In this document: one piece after another, positions 55,764-64,000 of the stretch
Layout of the letters: each line of letters begins with the position of its first letter
How positions within the stretch are numbered: the stretch's first letter is position 1
NCBI RefSeq assembly: GCF_026914185.1
Contig: NC_070575.1
Location: forward strand, 3,555,001 to 3,619,000
Origin: Puccinia triticina
Lineage: Eukaryota; Basidiomycota; Pucciniomycetes; Pucciniales; Pucciniaceae
Direction of reading: 5' to 3'
Length of the DNA stretch: 64,000 bases
Program-made: the position numbers and the translations under genes
The notes under the pieces: model-generated
What the model was told of the DNA's origin: nothing
Database searches by the model: none
What the model saw: only the letters and a program-made list of their open reading frames with translations

Positions 55764-56731
55764 TGTGAGCCTGAGTCTCTATAGTGACAGCAGGACACAA
55801 GAAATGGGGGGGCAATAATTGGATTTCTTGGGATAAAGAAATTAAAACTATAATAGAAAAAGAGAAAGAGAGAGAGAAACCAAGCAGGATAAGAAGGAAG
55901 AGAAGTACTAGGTTATTCTAGTGGGAATGCACGTCCACTGGCAATGCTACTCTTCAGAAGAGTGCTGCTAATCTGTGCAAGAAGTGCTACAGCTTCCTCT
56001 CAGGAGGGTATCTGGATTAGATAAGTCTTAATCCAGCCACAGTTTTTTAGACTTCTCTCTGGACAGTCAAGGTTCTTAATGGGAAACCTGAGGGACAGCC
56101 CTGAACCTAGATTTTGAGGCAAAGGCCTGATGATAAGAAGGGACAGCCCTGTGATCAAGATGGAGGCAAAGGCCTATAGATTTGGAGGGACAGCCCTGTG
56201 ATCAAGGAGGAAGCAAAGCAAGAAGAAAAGGTAGATCCAGCAAGACACAGAGTTGTACCTCTGAGATAAACAAGGTTCAGTGAAAGAGGTTACTTACTGT
56301 CAATATCCTAGGCGCCTGTGACGGTAGGTATACTGGGAGTATAGTAGGCTCTTTGGTGGTGATCCTGGAGTTATCTGGGTGGTGGTTCTGGTGTGCTGAA
56401 GTCTGTGGATCCGCCTCAGGCAAGGGGGATCCTGACTACGAAAATTTTCACAGTTTGCTTATGTAATTTACATATGTACATGTGGTTTGGCGCGCCTAGT
56501 AGCGCTGACACGTCACAACTGCGCAAGGGCGCTACAACTCAGTAACTCAGGGAAGGAGTATAGTTACAATGAATTAATAAGTTGTAACTAGGGTTAAAAT
56601 TGCATGAGGAAACAGAATATGAAGTCAAAACAAGGTTATCTCTTAAGATGAAAAAGATATAAAGTAATTTATATGTAACAAAGGTAGAACAGGCAGCTTT
56701 TAGGTCAGCTGTGATGACTCTAAGGCTGACA
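55764..56731 (-). repeat. 5' LTR of Gypsy copy D
   Basis: 968 bp, complete, beginning (minus strand) TGTCAGCCTTAGAG and ending GGCTCACA, followed by the primer-binding site TGGGGGCCTCATCGGGA at 55745-55761 (minus). Confidence 0.92.
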
Positions 56732-56733
56732 TC

Positions 56734-57087
56734 GGGTGGTGGTTCTGGTGTGCTGAAGTCTGTGGATCCGCCTCAGGCAAGGGGGATCCTGACTACGAAA
56801 ATTTGCACAGTTTGCTTATGTAATTTACATATGTACATGTGGTTTGGCGCGCCTAGTAGCGCTGACACGTCACAACTGCGCAAGGGCGCTACAACTCAGT
56901 AACTCAGGGAAGGAGTATAGTTACAATGAATTGGTAAGTTGTAACTAGGGTTAAAATTGCATGAGGAAACAGAATATGAAGTCAAAACAGGGATATCTCT
57001 TAAGATGAAAAAGATATAAAGTAATTTATATGTAACAAGGGTAGAACAGGCAGCTTTTAGGTCAGCTGTGATGACTCTAAGGCTGAC
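56734..57087 (-). repeat. Partial extra LTR of the copy B/D family
   Basis: About 354 bp corresponding to the outer part of the LTR, ending with the true terminus CTGACA at 57087, where it meets copy C leader. It is probably the remaining end of an earlier insertion into which copy D recombined or inserted. Confidence 0.85.
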
Positions 57088-57578
57088 AAGAAGGACGAAG
57101 TTAGAAAAAATACGGATTTATAGAGATTCCTGAAAAGGAAAATGGTGGTTACGCGCTAAGAAACGCGTGTATAGAGCGCTGGGGAGCGCAAGGTGAGCTG
57201 CGCTAAGAGTAGCGGCTTTAAGTTAGCAAAGTAGAGCTGTTTGATAGCTCGTAGTAGCGCAAGGTTAAGTGCGCTGAATATCGCGACTTAGGCTGCTAGA
57301 GGTATAGCGGCTTCTGCTGCGCAGGGTAGCGCGGGTAGTGCGCTATGAAGAGCGGGTAGGGAGCGGTAATAAACCTAATAAATTAAGTTTTAACAGGCAA
57401 TATTGCCTACTGCGCTCGACGCGCGGGGGTTTAGACTTAACGTAAGAGTTAAGCAAGCTTAAGTAAGCTTTAAGAGTGAGTTTGTTTTGGTTTATTTCGT
57501 TGGATAGACGAAAAAAAAACTATTTAGATTATGGGGTTATGGGGTAAAACAGGTTTTGTTCCCGGCCAGACCCCCAAT
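57088..57578 (-). other. Leader of Gypsy copy C
   Basis: Segment between the nested insertion and the 5' LTR of copy C. Rich in TAGCGC/GCGCTA motifs and containing the primer-binding site next to 57579. The original Gag start that should lie to its left has been lost. Confidence 0.6.
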
Positions 57579-58745
57579 TGTCAGGCTCGGTGATGCCAAG
57601 AGTATGAATACTCCTCTAGCTACGCCGGCGACAGAGCACGGTGCGATGTAGCGCGCGGCTAAAGCGCGGTAAAGTGCAAAATAACTTTAAAGTTATTTTT
57701 AATATACCCAAAAATGGGGTTAACGGAGGGGCCAGGAGCGCCTGGGGTGGTTAAGTGCCCTCCAGAAGATCTTACAGGGCCTGCGCAAACTATGCGCAGG
57801 GGTGGTGTGACCTGTGACGTCTGGGGCCCAGTTAAGGGGGTGTTTCGAACATGCAAGACGTTCCCAGGAGATGGTAGGGGATATATATCCCGATAGAGAA
57901 AGAAAAAACAGTGGACTTACTCGGAGAGAAAGTCCACGATAAAAAAACGACGAATGACTCTGGAAAAAACCGAGATCGAAGGACGGTCAGGCTGGCGGAC
58001 TAGTCGGGTAGACGAGGGCGAGGCTGGCGGTACGGCGAAATGGTTTGTATGAATCTGGGGAGGCTTCTACTCGCTCAGAAGCCTCCCTTTATATATTCTT
58101 GAGGCGACCGGTGGGGTCGCCTTTATATTTTCAAATTCCTCGCGGCTCTTCAACCGCGGGAAAGACTTGTTCGGACAGGAGAGGTCTAGCGTTCTATTAC
58201 TCGCATCTCTCCTGTCCTTGTTAATCAACTGCGAGTAGAGTCCTTCCTCGGTCCGAGGGAGAGTTCTACTCTATGTATTGCTTTCAATTAGTTCTTCTTT
58301 GGCCGGGGGAGAAGCAGTAGTTTACTTCTTTGCTCTTCTCCTCCGGCCGTTTCCAATCGATCAGTTCTTCTGATTCTCTTTAGAACAAGGGAACAGGAGA
58401 GTATCTGACACTCGTTCTCTTGGCTTGAGAACGTTTTCGCTTTTCGTTCTCTTGTCATTAGAACAAGCTTTACTTCATGGTTTTTATTCTTTCTCCGGCC
58501 GATACCTGCGGCCAGAGTTTTGTGCACTCTCTCCTCAATTCTATCAATTGTTCGAGGGGAGGTTTATTGCATATTCTTATGCGCGGCGCTCTGCGCCGTA
58601 CTCAATGCTCACCTGTCGTAGTCGCTAAGGCTGAATGAGTATAGCGACTACTTAGCGCTCTGTGCTGCAAATAGTATGTGCAGTTTTAGTAACATGTAAA
58701 AAATAGTCAGCTGGGCTCTACCTTATTATAGTAGCCCGGCTGACA
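57579..58745 (-). repeat. 5' LTR of Gypsy copy C
   Basis: 1167 bp, near-identical to 40725-41891, followed on the right by the target duplication GCAGC. Confidence 0.93.
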
Positions 58746-58759
58746 GCAGCTAACTGTGT

Positions 58760-59734
58760 TGTCAGCCTCGGTGATGCCAAGAGCGAAGCTCTTCTAGCTA
58801 AACCGGGTGATAATATATGTTTTTAGGTTTTTTTATAGAATAGTTTTGTTTGTTTATTTCAAAGAAATAAATATAAAGAAAAAAAGGAGGGGCCCGACGT
58901 ATTGGGGGTGGTTTGATCCCTCTGAGATAGGTGGCTGGGGCCTGATAACAGGTTTGGTTTTGTTCCCAGACTTACAAGAAGAAGAAATAAGGCGATAAGG
59001 TGAAGGGTTATTACTTACTATTAGTAACCTGTCCCTTATCGCGAAGTTCTTCAAAGAACAGGATGGTGACAAAGGTGTTAGACAAACGTTTATACTGAAA
59101 ACTGTATAGATTGAGTTCAGATGAGAATTCGAGTTGATATAGTGGTCAGTAGTTGGTTCAATGTGTCTAAGCTGAGGAGAAAAAGAAATGACGTTGAACA
59201 GACCTCTTTAAATATTCTTTCTATCTCCTGATTTGATGGGGATGTTATTTCACTCAAATGTCTTCACGGACTGGGGCGGTCAGTATTTCTCAATGACCAT
59301 TCGATTCTTGATGGGGTTGTTGCTTTCTGTCAGTTTATCTCTCTCAAGCTCTGATGGGGCGGTTGGTTATTGAGGTCAATTGGTTTATCTCGCTAGAACT
59401 TGGTTTATCGCACTCAAACTCGGATGGGGCATTTGTTTGTCTGGAGAATCTTATTTCTCAGACACAATCGTATAAGTGACACCTGTCACCTAGATTTCAT
59501 TGACATGTTTGTATGTAGCTCACGCGCCTGGGTGTAGTTTATTATTCACCCGGACTATATTTCAAATAGTCACTACTTTTCAGCTTAAACTATATGTATT
59601 TATTATATATTTATATTATAAGGGACAGATCACATCTATATCTGTCACCAATAATCTATGAAGTATTAATTAATATTTATTTATAATTCTTTATACAATT
59701 GTTATGCTGGCTTGCATTGCGTAGCTGGCTGACA
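58760..59734 (-). repeat. Solo LTR related to copy C, with exact 5-bp duplication
   Basis: Starts TGTCAGCCTCGGTGATGCCA and ends GGCTGACA; flanked by TGTGT at 58755-58759 and 59735-59739. It shares its outer 24 bases with the copy C LTR (one difference) and then diverges, so it is a related but distinct LTR family. No internal genes: a product of LTR-LTR recombination. Excising it joins the Copia RNase H frame. Confidence 0.9.
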
Positions 59735-60221
59735 TGTGTCCCTCTCCACGGCGGAAGCTGAGTACAAGGCGCTTTCGGACCTCGGCAGGGAGCTAGCGTG
59801 GTACAGAAACCTGATCTCGGAGATCGGAACACATGACTCGGCCCCGAAAGACATCAAGGTTATGGTTGACAACAAGGGTGCAATCGATCTCGCCAATAGT
59901 GAGACTTCTCAAAACAGTTTTCGAACCAAGCACATGGATATTCGATTGCACTTCGTCAGAGAACTAGTAATCAACAACCTCATCAAGTTATGCTACGTGC
60001 AATCAAACGCGAACGCTGCGGATTTCCTCACCAAACCAACCGGAAGAGCAACTATCAAGAGATCGCTCGCTGTCATCCACGTCAAGCCCGTATCCCAAGA
60101 TTCTTCAAATCTCTCAACTCAAAGAATGGTAGGCTGTGAGGATCCGGACTTAGACCCCGCGCCCAAGAGGCGAAGAGGGCTCCAGATGAAACCTAACTCA
60201 TCCAAGGAGATAGGTCAGTGA
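59735..60221 (+). pseudogene. Copia element 1 RNase H C-terminal part
   Basis: Reads LSTAEAEYKALSDLGRELAW, VDNKGAIDLA, RTKHMDIRLHFVREL and NAADFLTKPTGR, the conserved RNase H end of Ty1/Copia Pol, then an unusual tail with PAPKRRRGLQMK and TGA 60219-60221. Upstream it is cut by the solo LTR; the preceding RNase H pieces are at 39650-39888 and 40686-40719. It belongs to the deleted Copia element. Confidence 0.85.
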
Positions 60222-60615
60222 CCGCTCCCCAGGCGCATGCATATGCATGCTGCCCAGACAGATGGATAAAGCTAACAGCTGATTCCTTTGTCCCTGTTAG
60301 AGGATAGCCGGATCATGGAGTTAGAGCCAAGATTACAAAACCATATTCATGTACTTAGAGTCAAAACTAGTCTGGGATGTCGCGGAGGTTTCACCTGGTT
60401 AGGGCTTGTAGATACTACTTAGTCTGGACGATCCCGCGCCCCGGCTCCAATCTTTTTCCTCACCAAGATTGAAGACCGGGATTCACCAGCGCCGACAGCT
60501 GACAGCGACAGGACTGTATCGTCCAGATCCCATTTGCCCAAACCCATAGGGCATCTTACAGGTTAAAAGCCGGCTCTCAAAGAGCGCTGCGAGTTCCAGT
60601 GTCACTGTCCGGTCC
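60222..60615 (+). other. Junction between Copia element 1 and Copia element 2
   Basis: Contains the palindrome GCATGCATATGCATGC near 60234, a candidate short LTR (60295-60560) and the leader of the second Copia element. The 3' LTR expected for Copia element 1 (TGTTGGAATCTG start) was not found. Confidence 0.4.
60295..60560 (+). repeat. Candidate 5' LTR of Copia element 2
   Basis: Starts TGTTAGAGGA and ends CATCTTACA, giving TGT...ACA termini, immediately before GGTTAAAAGCCGG and the Gag ORF. The second LTR would lie outside the window, so this cannot be confirmed here. Confidence 0.35.
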
Positions 60616-62641
60616 TTGATGAACTGGATTGAGAAGAAGAAAGAAAGATTGAAAACCATCGAAGAGGAATTGAAGAATAAAAACCATGAAGAAGAAATCG
60701 AGAAGCAAAAATCGAAGATTCTAAACCAACCACCACCCCAACCATTGACCTCCCAACACCCAACCTCTTTCACCAAGACCTTTACAATACCCTCATCCCC
60801 CTCATCAAGCAAAGAAATGGAACCCAATCTGACCCCGGCTCAGGCGAGGCAGCTTTTCAATGACTTGCGTCAGGAGATCGCTGACCTCCGTAACGCTCAG
60901 TTACAAGCCCAAGTTCCCGCGATCGCTCCCTATTGCCCTCGGACCCGTCAGGAGAAGATAATGGAATCCTTCATTAGCAATCCTCTCCAGGTTCACAACC
61001 AACTCAACCCCCGAAAACCGGTCCTGGTCTACGAAGGGACTAACTTCCCCGCCTGGGAAGCAGCCCTGGACCAAACGATTTGCCATGTTCTAGTTCGCAA
61101 GCTTCCATTCACCGACCAGCCTGCAAACTTCGACACCCTCACTGTCGACAAATCCTCCACGGTAGTGTGTCTTATGCGCAACACCGTGGTGGACTCATTA
61201 GGTGATATTCTTGACTCGGCAAAGTTAACCGCGCCAAAGGCGGTGTTTGAGCTCCTGAAGACGAAGTGCTCTCGGTCAGACAGAAGACGAAAAATTGAAC
61301 TGTTGAATGAGTTGGTCACCCTGATCAATAACCCGGCGCCAGCAACCGATGCGACCACATCCGTCTGGGCAAAGCTCAAGTCGGAACTGTCGCAACTGAA
61401 AGTGACATGGGATGAAGCCCTTGGAATCTTGCTTCAGTCCTACTATAAGCCGCCGATTGGAGTCGACCCGATGACGTTCGAGTTTACCATTAGTCAGCAG
61501 TTGAATGAGAAGGAGGCCCCACCCTTTGATGATGTCCTGACGATAGTGCAATTTGCTGTGAACAAACTCCGCAACAAGCCCGGAGCAGCTCCCACTCTCC
61601 CTGGAGCTCCAACCGTTGACCCAATGGCGATGGAGCTTGACCGCATTCAAGCAGTACAGTCTCAAGCACGCTATGTGGCCCCTCAACGTCGTGGGATCCA
61701 ACAACCGGTACGGAATCAACCTCAGTTCTCGGTTGACAAGGCAACTCACTTTAAAGGAAAAGGTCAATCCGATTCCTTGGTAGAAAAGCATGGCGACCAC
61801 TGCTTTTATTGTGGCGACCTCGGCCATTGGTACCCGGATTGTGCACATTTCTGGAAAGATGTCGCAACCGGAAAAATTAGCCCACCAGATGCAGACTACA
61901 AATCCAAAAACTCCAAATACCGGCCACCTCAGCGACCCAACAAGTCATCCAACCGCCTCAGACAGGTCAATATACCGAATGTGACGGATGGAGTACTACT
62001 CGACTCGGGAGCGTTGGCGCACGTAAGCGGCAAATCTCCTCTCTTCAAAGTCGACAAAAAGCTGACCAGTCCACGTACCTTCTATCTGGCGGTATCCGAC
62101 TGCAACATCACGGTTACTGAAATCGGAAGTGTGACGATCCCGACTCCAAAGGGACCGCGGAAGATTAAAGACGTATATCACTGCCCTGGTGTGGATGGTA
62201 TCATCCTGTCGACTGGACAATTACTCTCAGATGGCTGGAAGCTAGTTTATGACGGGACACAGGCGACACTTTTTGACCCTTGTAATAGTAGTTACAATAC
62301 CGTATTCCACAACTACTGCTGGTCTCTCAAGACCAGCACCATATTGCAATCAAAAAAGGTCTCTGAAGTGCCTTCTTTCGACCCATATCTCTGGCATGTT
62401 CGCCTTAGTCACGTGTCCGACAAAGTTGTTAAAAACTTCCTCCGCACCAACTTTCCAGAAAAGAAAATCGCATGGAAAGCTTTCTTTTGCGAGCAGTGCG
62501 CGAAATCAAAGAGTATGGACAAGAAATGCCTCGGTATGGCGACTCAGATCCCTCGGGACAAGCCACTGGATTTTTGTGTATCAGATGTCATCGGCCCGCT
62601 GAATCTTGACATCAACGGATGCCGTTATCTAGTCACTCTGA

Positions 62642-62989
62642 GAGCATCCGCATCGGTTGCGGATTAAGGGAGGATTAGCGTAACTAATCCTCCTCGGCAA
62701 CCGCATTGGGTCTGATTTAATCGGACTAAACTCCTCCCGGGAGTACGATTTGGAGTAAGCGGGAGTAAAGTTACTCCTTGCTAATCCTGGGAGTAAGCGC
62801 TGCATGCAGACACTCCTCCCCACCCAAAAGTATGCACCAAACACAGCTTACATAAGCTGTAGGTGCATACCACATACTTACACAGCTTTTTATCCCGCAC
62901 CAATGCGGCTGCCGGCCAGGATTAGCGCTAATCCGGGAGTAAGCAGATCTGTTACTCCTCAAGTTACACCCGCACCAATGCGGATGCTC
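62642..62989. mobile_element. 348-bp PIF/Harbinger-like MITE in Copia integrase
   Basis: Inverted ends GAGCATCCGCATCGGTTGCG and its partner ending GCGGATGCTC, flanked by TGA on both sides (62639-62641, 62990-62992). A 3-bp T-N-A duplication and a GAGCATC start fit PIF/Harbinger. Internal copies of CCGCACCAATGCGG occur near 62896 and of CAACCGCATTGGG near 62698, so the terminal motif is repeated inside. No coding capacity. Confidence 0.85.
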
Positions 62990-63038
62990 TGAGGGACCAC
63001 GCAAGCACGTATACATTCTGTGCGCCAATGGTCAACAG

Positions 63039-63676
63039 CAAGGGTGGGCCGTTACGTTACCCGTAATTGGGAACGTAACTGTAACGTAACTTTTAAAGTT
63101 ACGTTACCCAGTAGTTACAGATACCTTGATTTTAGTTACGATATCTGCCGCAGAAAAAGGGCTGTTTATTTTATAGTTACGTTACCCAGAAGCTTTCAAC
63201 AAAATGGGTTACGTTACAGGTTTGCCCAAATTTGGGTAACTTTGCCGTAACGTTCCAAGAGAAATGACTATTTGTGGGTTTTTTTGTTCAATATGAGTAC
63301 ATATTGGGCTGAAGTTGATGTAAAACAGCCACTGATGCCAGTGTCTGCCCAGGGTGTCAGGTCAAAACAGGTGCACAGTGAGGATTGAACCCGCAACCTG
63401 CATGGTGCAAAACATACAAGAGGCAAGCACTAACCATTATGCTAAATTCATTGTTCAAAAGAACAATTTTTTGAAAATATTGAACAAAAAATGTCCACCC
63501 CAAAAAAGTTACGTTATCCAAAACCTCCAAAACTCAAAAATAAAAAAAGTTACTTTGCGTTACGTTACTCAAAAAAAATGTTACGTTACCCAAATGGCTA
63601 ATTTGGATAACTAAAAAAAAGTTACGGTATCCAATTAGCCCACCGTAACGTACCGTAACGTAACTGCCCACCCTTG
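63039..63676. mobile_element. 0.64-kb hAT-like MITE in Copia integrase
   Basis: Ends CAAGGGTGGGC...GTTACGTTAC and the complement GTAACGTAACTGCCCACCCTTG; flanked by TCAACAG on both sides (GTCAACAG if the ambiguous terminal base counts, i.e. 7-8 bp). The interior is packed with GTTACGTTAC/GTAACGTAAC motifs and contains a tRNA-like sequence on the minus strand. No transposase. It lies 49 bp from the Harbinger-like insertion. Confidence 0.8.
63372..63450 (-). repeat. tRNA-like sequence inside the hAT-like MITE
   Basis: On the minus strand: TTAGCATAATGGTTAGTGC (A-box-like), then GGTTGCGGGTTCAATCCTCA (B-box/T-arm-like) at tRNA spacing. The acceptor arms do not pair. It suggests either a SINE insertion or a tRNA-like internal promoter within the MITE. 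Confidence 0.5.
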
Positions 63677-64000
63677 TCAACAGGAGCAAAGTTCCGGATA
63701 AGATAATGTCATGGATTAAACACCTGAAGACCGTTATTGGAAAAGCGCCGTCATACTTACGCTGCGATAACGCGCTCGAGTACACTAAGAGTCTGAAGCC
63801 GCAACTAGAAGCCATCAGAACTACTCTGGCACCAGTGACACCCTACTCGCCATCTCAAAATGGTGAAGCTGAGCGCGTGAACAGAACGCTTGGCGATATG
63901 GCCCGGACTATGCTGCACGCCAGCGAACTGTCCAGCATCTGGTGGAGCTTTGCTTACTCCACAGCCGCCCACATCCACAACCGCCTGCCGAACTCATGTA

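Larger units (their letters stand above)
47300..57087 (-). mobile_element. Gypsy copy D nested in copy C, with a truncated LTR and an extra LTR piece
   Basis: Same family as copy B, on the minus strand. Right LTR 55764-56731 is complete; the left LTR (47300-48184) lacks about 83 bp at its outer end, where it abuts copy C Gag. A third, partial LTR (56734-57087) follows the right one. No target duplication is visible because the left end is deleted. The partial LTR shares variants with the left LTR (AAACAGGGATATCTC, ACAAGGGTAG) rather than with the adjacent complete LTR (AAACAAGGTTATCTC, ACAAAGGTAG), so the locus arose by more than one event. Confidence 0.88.
40725..58745 (-). mobile_element. 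18-kb Gypsy element (copy C) with a second Gypsy nested inside
   Basis: Two 1167-bp LTRs (40725-41891 and 57579-58745), TGTCAG...CTGACA, flanked by the exact 5-bp duplication GCAGC (40720-40724 and 58746-58750). I noted three differences between the LTRs (near 40911/57765, 41336/58190 and 41836/58690), so insertion is recent. Genes run on the minus strand: gag-pol 47299-41932. The Gag start and part of the leader are missing where 47300-57087 is inserted. The primer-binding site is TGGGGGTCTGGCCGGGAA on the minus strand just left of 57579, and the purine tract just right of 41891. Confidence 0.92.
60616..64000 (+). pseudogene. Copia element 2 Gag-Pol, interrupted by two DNA transposons, runs off the window
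   Basis: ATG 60616 (alternatively ATG 60817, MEPNLTPAQARQL) opens a frame of about 675 codons to the first insertion at 62642. Parts: helical Gag; zinc knuckle C396-C399-H404-C409; protease LLDSGALAHVSG (D463); GAG-pre-integrase HHCC region (LWHVRLSHVSD, CEQCAKS); integrase first D in SDVIGPL (D657). After the insertions the frame resumes at 62993-63030 and 63684-64000 with RCDNALEYT (second D) and NGEAERVNRT (catalytic E). Excising both insertions with one target copy each gives a frame free of stops. The rest of Pol lies beyond the window. Confidence 0.88.

Noticed and set aside
1..64000. A previously undescribed defence or biosynthetic gene system
   Set aside because: No cluster of co-oriented host genes is present; apart from one membrane protein gene the window is mobile-element sequence.

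Overview
The window looks like transposon-dense nuclear DNA of a filamentous basidiomycete, most likely a rust fungus (Pucciniales). This is inferred from the many short GT-AG introns, the chromodomain Ty3/Gypsy and Ty1/Copia elements, hAT, Helitron-like and small inverted-repeat DNA elements, and a MULE-like gene family that I associate with rusts from memory only. No rRNA, canonical tRNA, CRISPR or bacterial operon structure was seen. Only one gene looks like an ordinary host gene: a four-exon, multi-spanning membrane protein at 28468-29575.

Left part (1-13350): small DNA elements with terminal inverted repeats (249-1326, 1624-2123, 7059-7240, 7301-7705), a Helitron-like element ending at 6036 that carries broken gene pieces, a non-autonomous hAT element with an exact 8-bp target duplication (9110-10979), and a degenerate 33-bp minisatellite (about 11530-13340) holding a tandemly duplicated fold-back element.

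13364-26542: a hAT transposon with exact 8-bp target duplications. Its 12-exon transposase gene runs on the minus strand, contains two nonsense codons, and is split in exon 5 by a 9.5-kb chromodomain Ty3/Gypsy element (15727-25239, 5-bp target duplication TCCAG, nearly identical LTRs).

26551-38787: the membrane-protein gene; an inverted-repeat element filled with palindromic GACCGGTC satellite (29930-31384); a decayed MULE-like transposase gene; a second Helitron-like element (34337-37080) sharing its 5' part and 3' terminus with the first; minisatellites; tRNA-like sequences; and Gypsy LTR remnants.

38788-64000: a nest of retrotransposons. A deleted Copia element (39332 to 60221) is interrupted in its RNase H region by a solo LTR-like segment (39889-40685), an 18-kb Gypsy element (40725-58745, TSD GCAGC) and another solo LTR (58760-59734, TSD TGTGT). 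The 18-kb Gypsy is itself interrupted by a second-family Gypsy (47300-57087) related to the one inside the hAT. A second Copia element starts near 60295 and runs off the window; its integrase region is interrupted by a 348-bp Harbinger-like element (TSD TGA) and a 0.64-kb hAT-like element. Conceptual removal of the insertions restores the reading frame in every case I checked.

The most unusual feature is the Gypsy family present at 15727-25239 and 47300-56731. Before the main pol frame it has about 1.2 kb open in two overlapping frames (a proline-rich, Arg/Gly-tailed 401-residue ORF inside the Gag N-terminus), preceded by a further small basic ORF.
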